Below, in pieces: positions 7,001 to 13,135 of a stretch of DNA of 26,038 nucleotides (positions are counted from its first letter, which is position 1; each line of letters begins with the position of its first letter). The DNA comes from a virus. The translations under genes were made by a program, and so were the position numbers. The notes beneath the pieces are model-generated. The model had not been told where the DNA came from. It searched no databases and worked only from the letters and a program-made list of their open reading frames with translations. Location: positions 1 to 26,038 of IMG/VR virus record IMGVR_UViG_3300046820_001517. One strand, written 5' to 3'.

Positions 7001-9151
7001 CTATGCTTGTGTATTATCTCTGTTGTTAGCCTTTGGGTCTGGTGTAACTTCTGGTATAGGCAAAAATGGTTTATTTTTTCTGCTTGGTTGAACTGGTTGA
7101 GCTTCACCTGGTTTAACTACTGGAGTTTTTACTGGTGCTGGTGCTGTTTGTGGTTCTGCATTTGTCATATCTTCTTGGTTAAAAGTTTCATGTAATTTAT
7201 TTACAAAGTAATTTTTTCCAAAGATACTATTTTTTTCTGTATTAATCAAGTTTTCTTCAACTATTTTAGACACAGGTTTTTTAGACCACATTTTGCATGA
7301 CCAGTATTTAGGTGTTGTTCTATCTTTAGCTTGAGCACATTTATGTCTAGCTCTAAATGATTTTCTTCTTTCTGGGTTATCTCTTTTGATTTCCATGTTA
7401 GGGTCACCGAAGTTAACTTTAATTACGTTTCCTTTTTTGTTTTTAACGTAAACTTTAAATTTTTTAACGTCACCTTTCATCGGCTTACCAAGTTTTTTAC
7501 CATCGTATTTACCTTCGTAAAGTTCACCACCTTCTACATTTCCGTACTCATCTTCGTAACCACCTTCAGTATCGCCATCGTAAGCATTTAATGTATTTGC
7601 TAAGAAATGATAAACTTCCTCCATATCATCATTAGATGTAGCTATATGGTCAATAGCCCAACCATGACCGTTTGAAAGTATTTCATCAACTATAGTTTTA
7701 TCCATTTCTAATAATTTACCAGAAGCATGTGCTATGGTTTTAAGACTAGACCAAAACATATAATTGTTAGATTCTCCAACATGAGCTTCCATCATATTAT
7801 GGGTTTCTAAATTACCTTCTAAAAAATGATAAACTTCTTCAATATCATCTTTAGATGTAATAACATGTTCTAAAGCCCATTGGTGACCATTTTCTATCAA
7901 TTCATCAACTGCCGATTTATCCATATGTAACATTTCAACAGCGTCATCATGAATACCTTTAAGGTTTAACCAAAACATATAATTGTTCGATTCACCGTCA
8001 TAGTTTTCATAGATAGTTAAATCTGATTCATTAGCAGCTTTTTTTCCCCATGAATCACCTTTACCCTTTGTTTTACAAGCACTAGGTGTTGGCCTACATG
8101 ATGGATATTTACTTCTTTCTTCACCATCTTTTCTACCACAGGGTTTACATTTTCCGTCTCTACACGTATTACAATCTACCCAACCTTGACTTCCTTCACC
8201 ACCTCTTCTAGAAAACCAACCATGTAAACCACTTTCTTTTTCTTTTGAAAAGTCAGTTTTTTTAGCCGCTTCTTCGATAGATTCATTTTGTTTTTTACGA
8301 CCTTGGCAATGTGCTTTTTGACTAAAGCCTTTTGGGTTATTACAATCTATGCTTTTTTTATATTTTTCTGACCATTCTTCATCAATTTGTTCATCGGTCA
8401 TGTTTTTAAAATCACCCAATTCTTTTAAATCTTCTTCCTTGAGTCCTTTCCAAATTTTACCTTGTCTGCATTTAACAACAGCACCAGAAGCATAAGCCGA
8501 TGGCCATACATCATATTTGCTTTTTGCAATTCTAGTACATCTATCCGCTTCTTCATCCAAGATGTCATTTGAACCTTCTTGGAACATATTGTTTTTCTTA
8601 GGGTTGGCTAAAAATAGGTCTTCATTTTCGTAGATATGGTATTCTTCCAAACCTTCTTCATCGCCCCCAGAACTAGGTTCAGTATCATCACCAAACCCAT
8701 TGTCACCCCCATCGTTGCCATCGTTTCCACTATCGGCATTATCGTCATTATTACCCAAATCAGAATCTTCTGAATCATCACTTCCAGCTGTATTTACTTT
8801 TTTAATTATATCTTTTTTATCCTCTTCATCCATTTCAGATGTGTGAGTTGCAGACAATAGAGAATTTATGGCAAATTTCTCTAATTCGAAATCTGGGCCA
8901 CCTTGTTCTTCTGTATATTTTCTTAGGGATTGTCCTAACTTTCCAGTTAATTGCTCAATGAATTTTTTTGGGTCTGTATCTTCGTCAGCCTCAACACCAG
9001 CATCAAATGGCTCGTCATCAAATGGTTTATTATCAGCTGCTGATTCTTCACCCGCTGGTTCCTCACCACCAAAATCGCCAAAACCAGCGTCTGCGGCTGG
9101 TTCTGTAGTAGGTTCAGCTGGAGCTGGAGCCGCTGGTGCGGCTAGCTTCAA
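7001..9151 (-). CDS. Large mosaic protein of small Cys-rich phage modules (likely C-terminal part of a frameshift fusion)
   Basis: A 716-residue frame from a TTG, with no ATG and no upstream ribosome site. The same frame is open back to 9202, into an A10 run at the end of the 289-aa gene (see findings). In order: Ala/Pro/Glu-rich acidic start (1-60); helical module with KFIEQLTGKLGQSLRKY (63-120); Asp/Asn/Gly linker (122-165); SKYDVWPSAYASGAVVKCR (211-229); DCNNPKGFSQKAHCQGRKK (269-287); GLHGWFSRRGG module with several Cys and SCRPTPSAC (299-360); two copies of a ~65-aa repeat (387-451, 460-523); a basic Cys-containing module with FGDPNMEIKRDNPERR (561-622); Pro-rich tail (665-705). Such modules recur in large phages and giant viruses, but their function is unknown. 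I infer a virion-interior or prohead-core protein from position. Cys/His content suggests metal binding. Confidence 0.85.
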   Translation of the reverse strand: MKLAAPAAPAPAEPTTEPAADAGFGDFGGEEPAGEESAADNKPFDDEPFDAGVEADEDTDPKKFIEQLTGKLGQSLRKYTEEQGGPDFELEKFAINSLLSATHTSEMDEEDKKDIIKKVNTAGSDDSEDSDLGNNDDNADSGNDGNDGGDNGFGDDTEPSSGGDEEGLEEYHIYENEDLFLANPKKNNMFQEGSNDILDEEADRCTRIAKSKYDVWPSAYASGAVVKCRQGKIWKGLKEEDLKELGDFKNMTDEQIDEEWSEKYKKSIDCNNPKGFSQKAHCQGRKKQNESIEEAAKKTDFSKEKESGLHGWFSRRGGEGSQGWVDCNTCRDGKCKPCGRKDGEERSKYPSCRPTPSACKTKGKGDSWGKKAANESDLTIYENYDGESNNYMFWLNLKGIHDDAVEMLHMDKSAVDELIENGHQWALEHVITSKDDIEEVYHFLEGNLETHNMMEAHVGESNNYMFWSSLKTIAHASGKLLEMDKTIVDEILSNGHGWAIDHIATSNDDMEEVYHFLANTLNAYDGDTEGGYEDEYGNVEGGELYEGKYDGKKLGKPMKGDVKKFKVYVKNKKGNVIKVNFGDPNMEIKRDNPERRKSFRARHKCAQAKDRTTPKYWSCKMWSKKPVSKIVEENLINTEKNSIFGKNYFVNKLHETFNQEDMTNAEPQTAPAPVKTPVVKPGEAQPVQPSRKNKPFLPIPEVTPDPKANNRDNTQA
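7583..7993 (-). repeat. Tandem duplication of a ~65-codon module inside the mosaic protein
   Basis: Two adjacent copies (protein residues about 387-451 and 460-523) share ESNNYMFW, a central LxMDK..VDE..xNGHxWA and TSxDDxEEVYHFL. At the DNA level both copies contain accaaaacatataattgtt, at about 7749 and 7970, so the duplication is fairly recent or constrained. Confidence 0.85.
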
Positions 9152-9180
9152 CTTATATTTTGTTTCTTCGTTTAAATTAG

Positions 9181-10050
9181 TTACTGGACTTTTTTTTTTA
9201 CACTAAGACCTTCGATAATAGCGTCCAAGTTTTCCATAGCTCTAGCAATAGACAAATGATGTTCATCAACTTTTTTACTAGCTCTTAAGTCAGCCAAGTC
9301 ATCAGCTTCAATATCACCATCGTGGTCAACATCCAATTTACCTTGGTTACCAACTAATTCGTCTTCTTCTTCTAACATTCTATCGATAGCTTCTTCAACT
9401 TCAGTCATAGCAACATCTTCATTCATGTAACCACATTCTTCCATGTAACCTTCTTCAGTCATTGACTCTTCAATACCTTTTTCTTTTTTAACACCCATAA
9501 CACAAGCTTCGTATTTTTCTTTGTCTTCTCTACCAACACTAGCAGTACAGATAGCCCATGGGTTATTTTTGTTTTCGTCTTTTCCTTCAAACATTGGAGT
9601 GTTGTGTTCCATGTTTCCTTCGTTAGAAAATCCGTTTCCACCGTATTGTGAAAAACCAGCAACACCAGATTCAGTGATAAGGTTATCATTTTTAAATACG
9701 TTGATATCACCACCTTTACCATAAGCCTCAGCCAATGACTTGAAGTTCAAGTTTAAGTGTTTGATTGCTTTAGCGTAAGAAGGATAAGCTTCTGATTTTT
9801 TGTTTTGTAAACCACCAATGTATTTAAAATCTTCAGATAATAAATTAGATGTTTTCTCAGATACTTTGATAAAGTATTCGTGATTTTCTCTTACGATTGC
9901 GTAAGATTTACCATCTGGTCCAATCTTAGATAATTCAACAACTGATGTTGATTTATTTTCATTAATAGGTTTGATACCCATTAATTCTCTCATACGTTCA
10001 TTAATCTCGTTTCCTTTAAGACCAATTGGGTTAATTTTGTTATTTTTCAT
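9181..10050 (-). CDS. 289-aa EF-hand protein with NPWAICTAS module
   Basis: The start chosen is ATG 10050 (MKNNKINPIGLKG); the frame extends further upstream but crosses the promoter motif at 10083-10091. Visible parts are: an N-terminal helical peptide with NERMRELMGIKPINENKS (17-34); an alpha/beta stretch (35-115); the module NPWAICTASVGREDKEKYEAC (163-183), which I associate with phage proteins of unknown role; an acidic Glu-rich helix (190-232); and DVDHDGDIEADD (240-251), which fits a canonical 12-residue EF-hand Ca2+ loop (D1, D3, D5, G6, I8, D12). The C-terminus ends in VKKKVQ, encoded by an A10 run where a -1 shift would enter the downstream mosaic frame. A virion or scaffold protein is likely from position; the biochemical role is unknown. 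Confidence 0.88.
   Translation of the reverse strand: MKNNKINPIGLKGNEINERMRELMGIKPINENKSTSVVELSKIGPDGKSYAIVRENHEYFIKVSEKTSNLLSEDFKYIGGLQNKKSEAYPSYAKAIKHLNLNFKSLAEAYGKGGDINVFKNDNLITESGVAGFSQYGGNGFSNEGNMEHNTPMFEGKDENKNNPWAICTASVGREDKEKYEACVMGVKKEKGIEESMTEEGYMEECGYMNEDVAMTEVEEAIDRMLEEEDELVGNQGKLDVDHDGDIEADDLADLRASKKVDEHHLSIARAMENLDAIIEGLSVKKKVQ
9190..9199 (-). other. A10 slippery run: candidate -1 frameshift site joining the 289-aa and 716-aa frames
   Basis: On the minus strand the zero frame reads GTA AAA AAA AAA GTC CAG TAA, giving an A-AAA-AAA heptamer 9 nt before the stop. Slipping back one base gives AAA AGT CCA GTA ACT and runs without a stop into the 716-aa frame. This is either programmed -1 frameshifting, transcriptional slippage, or a miscalled homopolymer. 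Confidence 0.5.
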
Positions 10051-10082
10051 ATCGTATTTGTTTGTTTGTTTCTTTATTTTAA

Positions 10083-10091
10083 TATAAATAT
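10083..10091 (-). promoter_or_regulatory. ATATTTATA late-type promoter motif (289-aa gene)
   Basis: Exact ATATTTATA on the minus strand, 32 nt before the ATG at 10050 and downstream of the 81-aa gene stop. Confidence 0.55.
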
Positions 10092-10111
10092 CCGTGTTTA
10101 TTACAAAGTTG

Positions 10112-10357
10112 TTAATTATATGTTGGACTTCCTTCGAACACATCTTGGTTTTCACCCATTAACCAACAACCAGTACCACCACTGACACTTCTAACCCAAA
10201 TTGATAAACTTGAAGATGAAGCAACGTTAACTACTACTCCGTTTATTGCAATTGTGCAACCAGCGGTCCCACCATAAATTTCTGTATAAGTATGTGCTGA
10301 AAGATTTGGACTCTGAGCTGGTACTATAATGCTATGTATGTCATTAATTTTTGCCAT
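10112..10357 (-). CDS. 81-aa small beta-rich protein at head of structural operon
   Basis: Starts at an ATG 16 nt from an exact ATATTTATA motif. Composition is Ser/Gly/Val/Ile-rich with alternating hydrophobic residues (CTIAINGVVVNVASSSSLSIWV), suggesting a beta-sandwich or decoration-like fold. It contains two Cys and has no signal peptide or membrane helix. It is the first gene after the terminator at 10392-10417 and so opens the virion block. A minor capsid or decoration role is possible but only inferred; no family recognised. Confidence 0.8.
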   Translation of the reverse strand: MAKINDIHSIIVPAQSPNLSAHTYTEIYGGTAGCTIAINGVVVNVASSSSLSIWVRSVSGGTGCWLMGENQDVFEGSPTYN

Positions 10358-10373
10358 AATTCTTTTGTTTCTA

Positions 10374-10382
10374 TATAAATAT
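10374..10382 (-). promoter_or_regulatory. ATATTTATA late-type promoter motif (81-aa gene)
   Basis: Exact ATATTTATA on the minus strand, 16 nt before the ATG at 10357 and 9 nt after the terminator stem-loop and T tract of the preceding unit. Confidence 0.65.
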
Positions 10383-10391
10383 TACCAAAAA

Positions 10392-10417
10392 CAAAAAAAA
10401 GCATCATATGATGCTTT
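10392..10417 (-). terminator. Rho-independent terminator after the membrane-protein gene
   Basis: A perfect palindrome, AAAGCATCATATGATGCTTT (10398-10417), followed on the minus strand by an 8-9 nt T tract. It ends the thymidylate synthase/membrane protein unit. Confidence 0.88.
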
Positions 10418-10420
10418 ATT

Positions 10421-10735
10421 TTATAATAACCCTAGAAGTACATATGATAACTTGTAACCCAAGAAGGCACCAAGTGCTGATGGTATAGGAAAGATTATCA
10501 GTCGACCCAAGTCTGTTACGTATTTTGGTCTGTTAACTATCTTACCCATGAACATGTAATACACTATATAACCTAGCAAAACCGCTATATCTGTTCTAGT
10601 TGCTATAAAGACTACCAAAGTGGCACCAATAAAACCAAATAAAAAGTTATCTCTAATACCTTCCCATATTTCTTTATTGGTTGCGTTCTTGTATTCTTTT
10701 ACCAATTTTCTTACCTTTGCTGCATTTCTACTCAT
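10421..10735 (-). CDS. Small integral membrane protein (three predicted TM helices)
   Basis: A 104-aa protein with a basic amphipathic N-terminus (about 1-28). Three hydrophobic segments follow: about 31-48 (FLFGFIGATLVVFIATRT), 51-66 (AVLLGYIVYYMFMGKI) and 78-104 (LIIFPIPSALGAFLGYKL and onward). The ATG is 1 nt after the thymidylate synthase stop, so it is co-transcribed with it. A strong terminator follows. Small phage inner-membrane proteins include holins and lysis or superinfection proteins. No endolysin gene is visible next to it, so I do not call it a holin. Confidence 0.85.
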   Translation of the reverse strand: MSRNAAKVRKLVKEYKNATNKEIWEGIRDNFLFGFIGATLVVFIATRTDIAVLLGYIVYYMFMGKIVNRPKYVTDLGRLIIFPIPSALGAFLGYKLSYVLLGLL

Positions 10736-10736
10736 T

Positions 10737-11993
10737 TTAGTTGCTTAAAGGTGCTTTAATTGTTGGGTGTGATTCGTAGTCAAATAACAAAACATCTTGT
10801 ATTGATGAACAGAAGATTCCATCCCTAACGTGAACCCTAGGTAATTTCATTGGTTCTCTGGTAATTTGTTCTTTGGCTTGTTCAATATGGTTTGAATACA
10901 AATGAACATCGCCCAAGTTTCCAATCAATTCGTCTGGAACCATATTCATTTCATCTGCTAACATCATTAACAATAATCCATAAGAAGCAATGTTGAATGG
11001 TAAACCTAAGAATGTATCTACTGAACGTTGATTCCACATTAAAGAGATTGCTCGACTTGGAATATTAGCTCTATCCCAAGATTCTACTGTGATTGGTGAG
11101 ATAAATTCTGAATCGTGATTTGCTAATTTTCTCCTCTCTTCTATACTCAACTCTCTTGTATAAACTTGAAATCCATAATGACAAGGGGGAAGAACCATTT
11201 GGTCTAATTCTCCAACATTCCAAGCATTGACCATTAATCGTCTTGAGTCTGGATTTGTTTTAAGGTCGTTGATTAGATTTTGGATTTGGTCTACTCCTCC
11301 AACATATTTGTCAAACTTATCATCAATTACTTTAGCAACTTGAATTGGACAAAAAGATTCATTATAACCAAGTGTTATATTTTTATAGTAAACTTTTTTA
11401 CCTTCATCTTCATCACTGTAAAAAGATTGGTCAGAATACAGAATTGGTGTTGTTAACCACTCAGTACCATTAGCAAATGAATGTAAATCGCTCCACTTAA
11501 CAGACCAACCATTATCAGTTTTGTGTAAAAAACCTGTTTGTTTGGTATCTTTCCATCCACCCCATTTTCTCCATTGCTTACCATAAATTGGACCCAAATC
11601 ACCATACCACTTATTGAAGTCATCATCAGACATTATCCTTTCTTCAAACTCTTTTTCAGTAAGACGTGTTGGGTAAGGAGCACTAAATGGTGGGTGTTCC
11701 CTATCAAAATCTTTATCATATACTTTATAAGCATCACCTGTCCATATATGACAATTATTTTCCAACAAATATCTTAAGTCAGTACGCCCTTGAAGAAACC
11801 ATAACAACTCTGTTACGATGGTTTTGAATGGCATCTTCTTTGTCGTCAACAAAGGAAACCCTTCTGACATCTTGTGTCTGATTTGTCTTCCGAATACCGA
11901 AATTGTTCCAGTACCCGTTCTGTCAGTCTTTTCCCTACCGTTATTTAAAATGTCTTGAAGTAAATCTGTATATTGTTTATCCAGTTTATTCAT
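10737..11993 (-). CDS. thyA: Thymidylate synthase (ThyA type) with two large insertions
   Basis: Converts dUMP to dTMP using methylene-tetrahydrofolate and so supplies thymidine for phage DNA synthesis. Conserved blocks are DRTGTGTISVFG (24-35), TELLWFLQG (61-69), GDLGPIYGKQWR (131-142), PDSRRLMVNAWN (248-259), PPCHYGFQVY (269-278) with the nucleophile Cys271, and NQRSVDTFLGLPFNIASYGLL (321-341). Typical enzymes are 264-316 aa; this one is 418. Extra material lies at about 144-233, between the GPIYGKQWR block and the dimer Arg pair, and at about 281-315, after the catalytic-Cys strand. All catalytic motifs are intact and in frame, so it is probably active. Its start overlaps the stop of the 71-aa gene. 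Confidence 0.96.
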   Translation of the reverse strand: MNKLDKQYTDLLQDILNNGREKTDRTGTGTISVFGRQIRHKMSEGFPLLTTKKMPFKTIVTELLWFLQGRTDLRYLLENNCHIWTGDAYKVYDKDFDREHPPFSAPYPTRLTEKEFEERIMSDDDFNKWYGDLGPIYGKQWRKWGGWKDTKQTGFLHKTDNGWSVKWSDLHSFANGTEWLTTPILYSDQSFYSDEDEGKKVYYKNITLGYNESFCPIQVAKVIDDKFDKYVGGVDQIQNLINDLKTNPDSRRLMVNAWNVGELDQMVLPPCHYGFQVYTRELSIEERRKLANHDSEFISPITVESWDRANIPSRAISLMWNQRSVDTFLGLPFNIASYGLLLMMLADEMNMVPDELIGNLGDVHLYSNHIEQAKEQITREPMKLPRVHVRDGIFCSSIQDVLLFDYESHPTIKAPLSN

Positions 11994-12201
11994 TGGTGAA
12001 ATGTTTTTTAATCATCTCTAACCTATCTTCAGCATCAGCTAAAAGATTCAATGACTCCGTAGCGTCTTTTAAAAAATCATTTGCTGTGTGGTCACCAATA
12101 CCAACAGCGTTGTTTTGTAATAAATCTAATGCCATCAAAGCTTTTTCTTTGTCGGCCAATGCTTGTGCTTTTAAAGCTGCAATTACTCTTGTTTTTCCCA
12201 T
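11986..12201 (-). CDS. 71-aa helical protein, unknown
   Basis: The start chosen is ATG 12201 (MGKTRVIAALKAQALADKEK); the longer frame to 12261 has no support and would span the promoter-like motif at 12219-12227. It is entirely helical in composition, with repeated Ala/Leu, and contains the segment NNAVGIGDHTANDF (about 30-43). I have an impression of similar small proteins in T4-like phages, without a known function. Its last codons overlap the thymidylate synthase start (ATGAATAA), so the two are translationally coupled. Confidence 0.8.
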   Translation of the reverse strand: MGKTRVIAALKAQALADKEKALMALDLLQNNAVGIGDHTANDFLKDATESLNLLADAEDRLEMIKKHFTNE

Positions 12202-12217
12202 TTTTGTATTTTTTAGT

Positions 12218-12307
12218 TTATAAATCCCAAATAGATTTTCGTTTTCTTTTAAATTTATCAAATATTAATTGAATTAAAAAAGAAACGATTTGAATCAATT
12301 TTTTCAT
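12218..12307 (-). CDS. 29-aa membrane-like miniprotein
   Basis: Its ATG overlaps the stop of the KTSC gene (TAATG), typical of translational coupling. The product is MKKLIQIVSFLIQLIFDKFK followed by RKRKSIWDL: a 16-residue hydrophobic/amphipathic helix and a strongly basic tail. This composition fits a small membrane-associated peptide. It fills what would otherwise be the empty gap between the KTSC and 71-aa genes. Support is only from position, coupling and composition, so confidence is moderate. Confidence 0.5.
   Translation of the reverse strand: MKKLIQIVSFLIQLIFDKFKRKRKSIWDL
12219..12227 (-). promoter_or_regulatory. Weak late-type motif GGATTTATA (71-aa/thyA unit)
   Basis: Reads GGATTTATA on the minus strand, 7 of 9 identical to ATATTTATA, 17 nt before the ATG at 12201. 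It overlaps the end of the 29-aa frame. Confidence 0.35.
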
Positions 12308-12771
12308 TAACTATTAACTTTATCGATTTTTGAGTCAATAGTCTTATCATATTCAACAATAGCTTCTCTAAGCTTTGTCAACAATCCAGTCTCAACATCT
12401 CCAGTTGTGTCATAATACTGAGAGACTTCCTTCATTTTATCCACCATCAATTTAATGGCGTAATCAATTTTAATCTTATCCTCAGCATTTTTGATTGAAT
12501 CCACTTCAACCAAGATATCCTTAACGTCAACTTTATCTAGTTTGCTGAAAGAATATTTCTTGATATGTGTATTAAACACAGCACCTTGACTATCAGCTAA
12601 TTCGAATCTAGCGTAGTCTGTTCCAGATACACCTTCGTAAACATATTGTCCACCGTTATTAAAGATGATAGTCAAACTTTGTGTTTGTTTATCATACGTT
12701 GAAGCACAGATATTCGAAGATGAATAGATTGCTTTGACTTTGTTTTCTTTTTCTTGTTTTTTTAAAATCAT
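12307..12771 (-). CDS. KTSC-domain protein
   Basis: Residues about 16-72 match the KTSC domain pattern: SSNICASTYDKQTQSLTIIF, then GGQYVYEGVSGTDYARFELA, then SQGAVFNTHIK. KTSC is a small beta-rich domain often found alone or next to lysyl-tRNA-synthetase-like or nucleic-acid proteins; its function is not well established. The C-terminal 80 residues are helical and charged and match nothing I know. It is downstream of the 79-aa gene (20-nt gap), so it is probably driven by the host-type promoter at 13047-13054. Confidence 0.8.
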   Translation of the reverse strand: MILKKQEKENKVKAIYSSSNICASTYDKQTQSLTIIFNNGGQYVYEGVSGTDYARFELADSQGAVFNTHIKKYSFSKLDKVDVKDILVEVDSIKNAEDKIKIDYAIKLMVDKMKEVSQYYDTTGDVETGLLTKLREAIVEYDKTIDSKIDKVNS

Positions 12772-12791
12772 TTTGTTTATGTTTATTTTTA

Positions 12792-13031
12792 TTATTGTGC
12801 GTGTGTTTTGTACGCTGAAACTTCCTTTAGATTAAAAACCCTACCCGTGCTAGTCAGTGTATTATTTATTTCATCTCTTTCATCAATAATCACGATGATG
12901 TGGTCTCCAGTTATCATTAAACCACAATCCAAAAATTCTAACTTAACCACTGAAGTTAAGTCATTTGGTTTCAGATTATTCTTAAATAAAAGCTCCACTT
13001 TTCCGAATTTCGGTGCTGTATTTGTACTCAT
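12792..13031 (-). CDS. 79-aa protein, unknown (host-promoter driven)
   Basis: The start chosen is ATG 13031 (MSTNTAPKFGKVEL). The upstream ATG at 13049 lies inside the -7 box and so cannot be transcribed. The protein is a compact alpha/beta polypeptide with a hydrophobic strand HIIVIID (about 44-50). The promoter predicts a leader of about 10 nt, A-rich with no Shine-Dalgarno. First gene of the unit that continues into the KTSC protein. Role unknown; early expression is inferred from the promoter class. Confidence 0.78.
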   Translation of the reverse strand: MSTNTAPKFGKVELLFKNNLKPNDLTSVVKLEFLDCGLMITGDHIIVIIDERDEINNTLTSTGRVFNLKEVSAYKTHAQ

Positions 13032-13046
13032 ACTTTTTATTTTATG

Positions 13047-13077
13047 CAAAGATACGAATATTTATCTTTAGAATCAA
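13047..13077 (-). promoter_or_regulatory. Bacteroidetes sigma-A-type promoter (79-aa/KTSC unit)
   Basis: On the minus strand, -33 TTG (13077-13075), a 20-nt spacer, and -7 TATCTTTG (13054-13047). This matches the Bacteroidetes TTTG / TAnnTTTG consensus. Confidence 0.8.
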
Positions 13078-13078
13078 G

Positions 13079-13109
13079 TTGATTTTATAAAAAACTTTTA
13101 GTACCTTTG
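13079..13109 (+). promoter_or_regulatory. Bacteroidetes sigma-A-type promoter (clpC)
   Basis: On the plus strand, -33 TTG (13079-13081), a 20-nt spacer, and -7 TACCTTTG (13102-13109), 26 nt before the clpC ATG. It is back to back with the minus-strand promoter; the two -33 boxes are separated by one base in CAAGTTG. Confidence 0.85.
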
Positions 13110-13135
13110 CTAAAAGAAAAACTAATACCAAAGTT

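Noticed and set aside
10421-10735. Holin assignment for the three-TM protein
   Set aside because: No endolysin or spanin gene is adjacent, and topology alone does not identify a holin.
12202-12261. 20-residue N-terminal extension of the 71-aa gene
   Set aside because: Overlaps the coupled 29-aa frame and the weak promoter-like motif, and has no support in composition.
13032-13049. Upstream ATG (13049) for the 79-aa gene
   Set aside because: It lies inside the TATCTTTG -7 box and could not be in the transcript.
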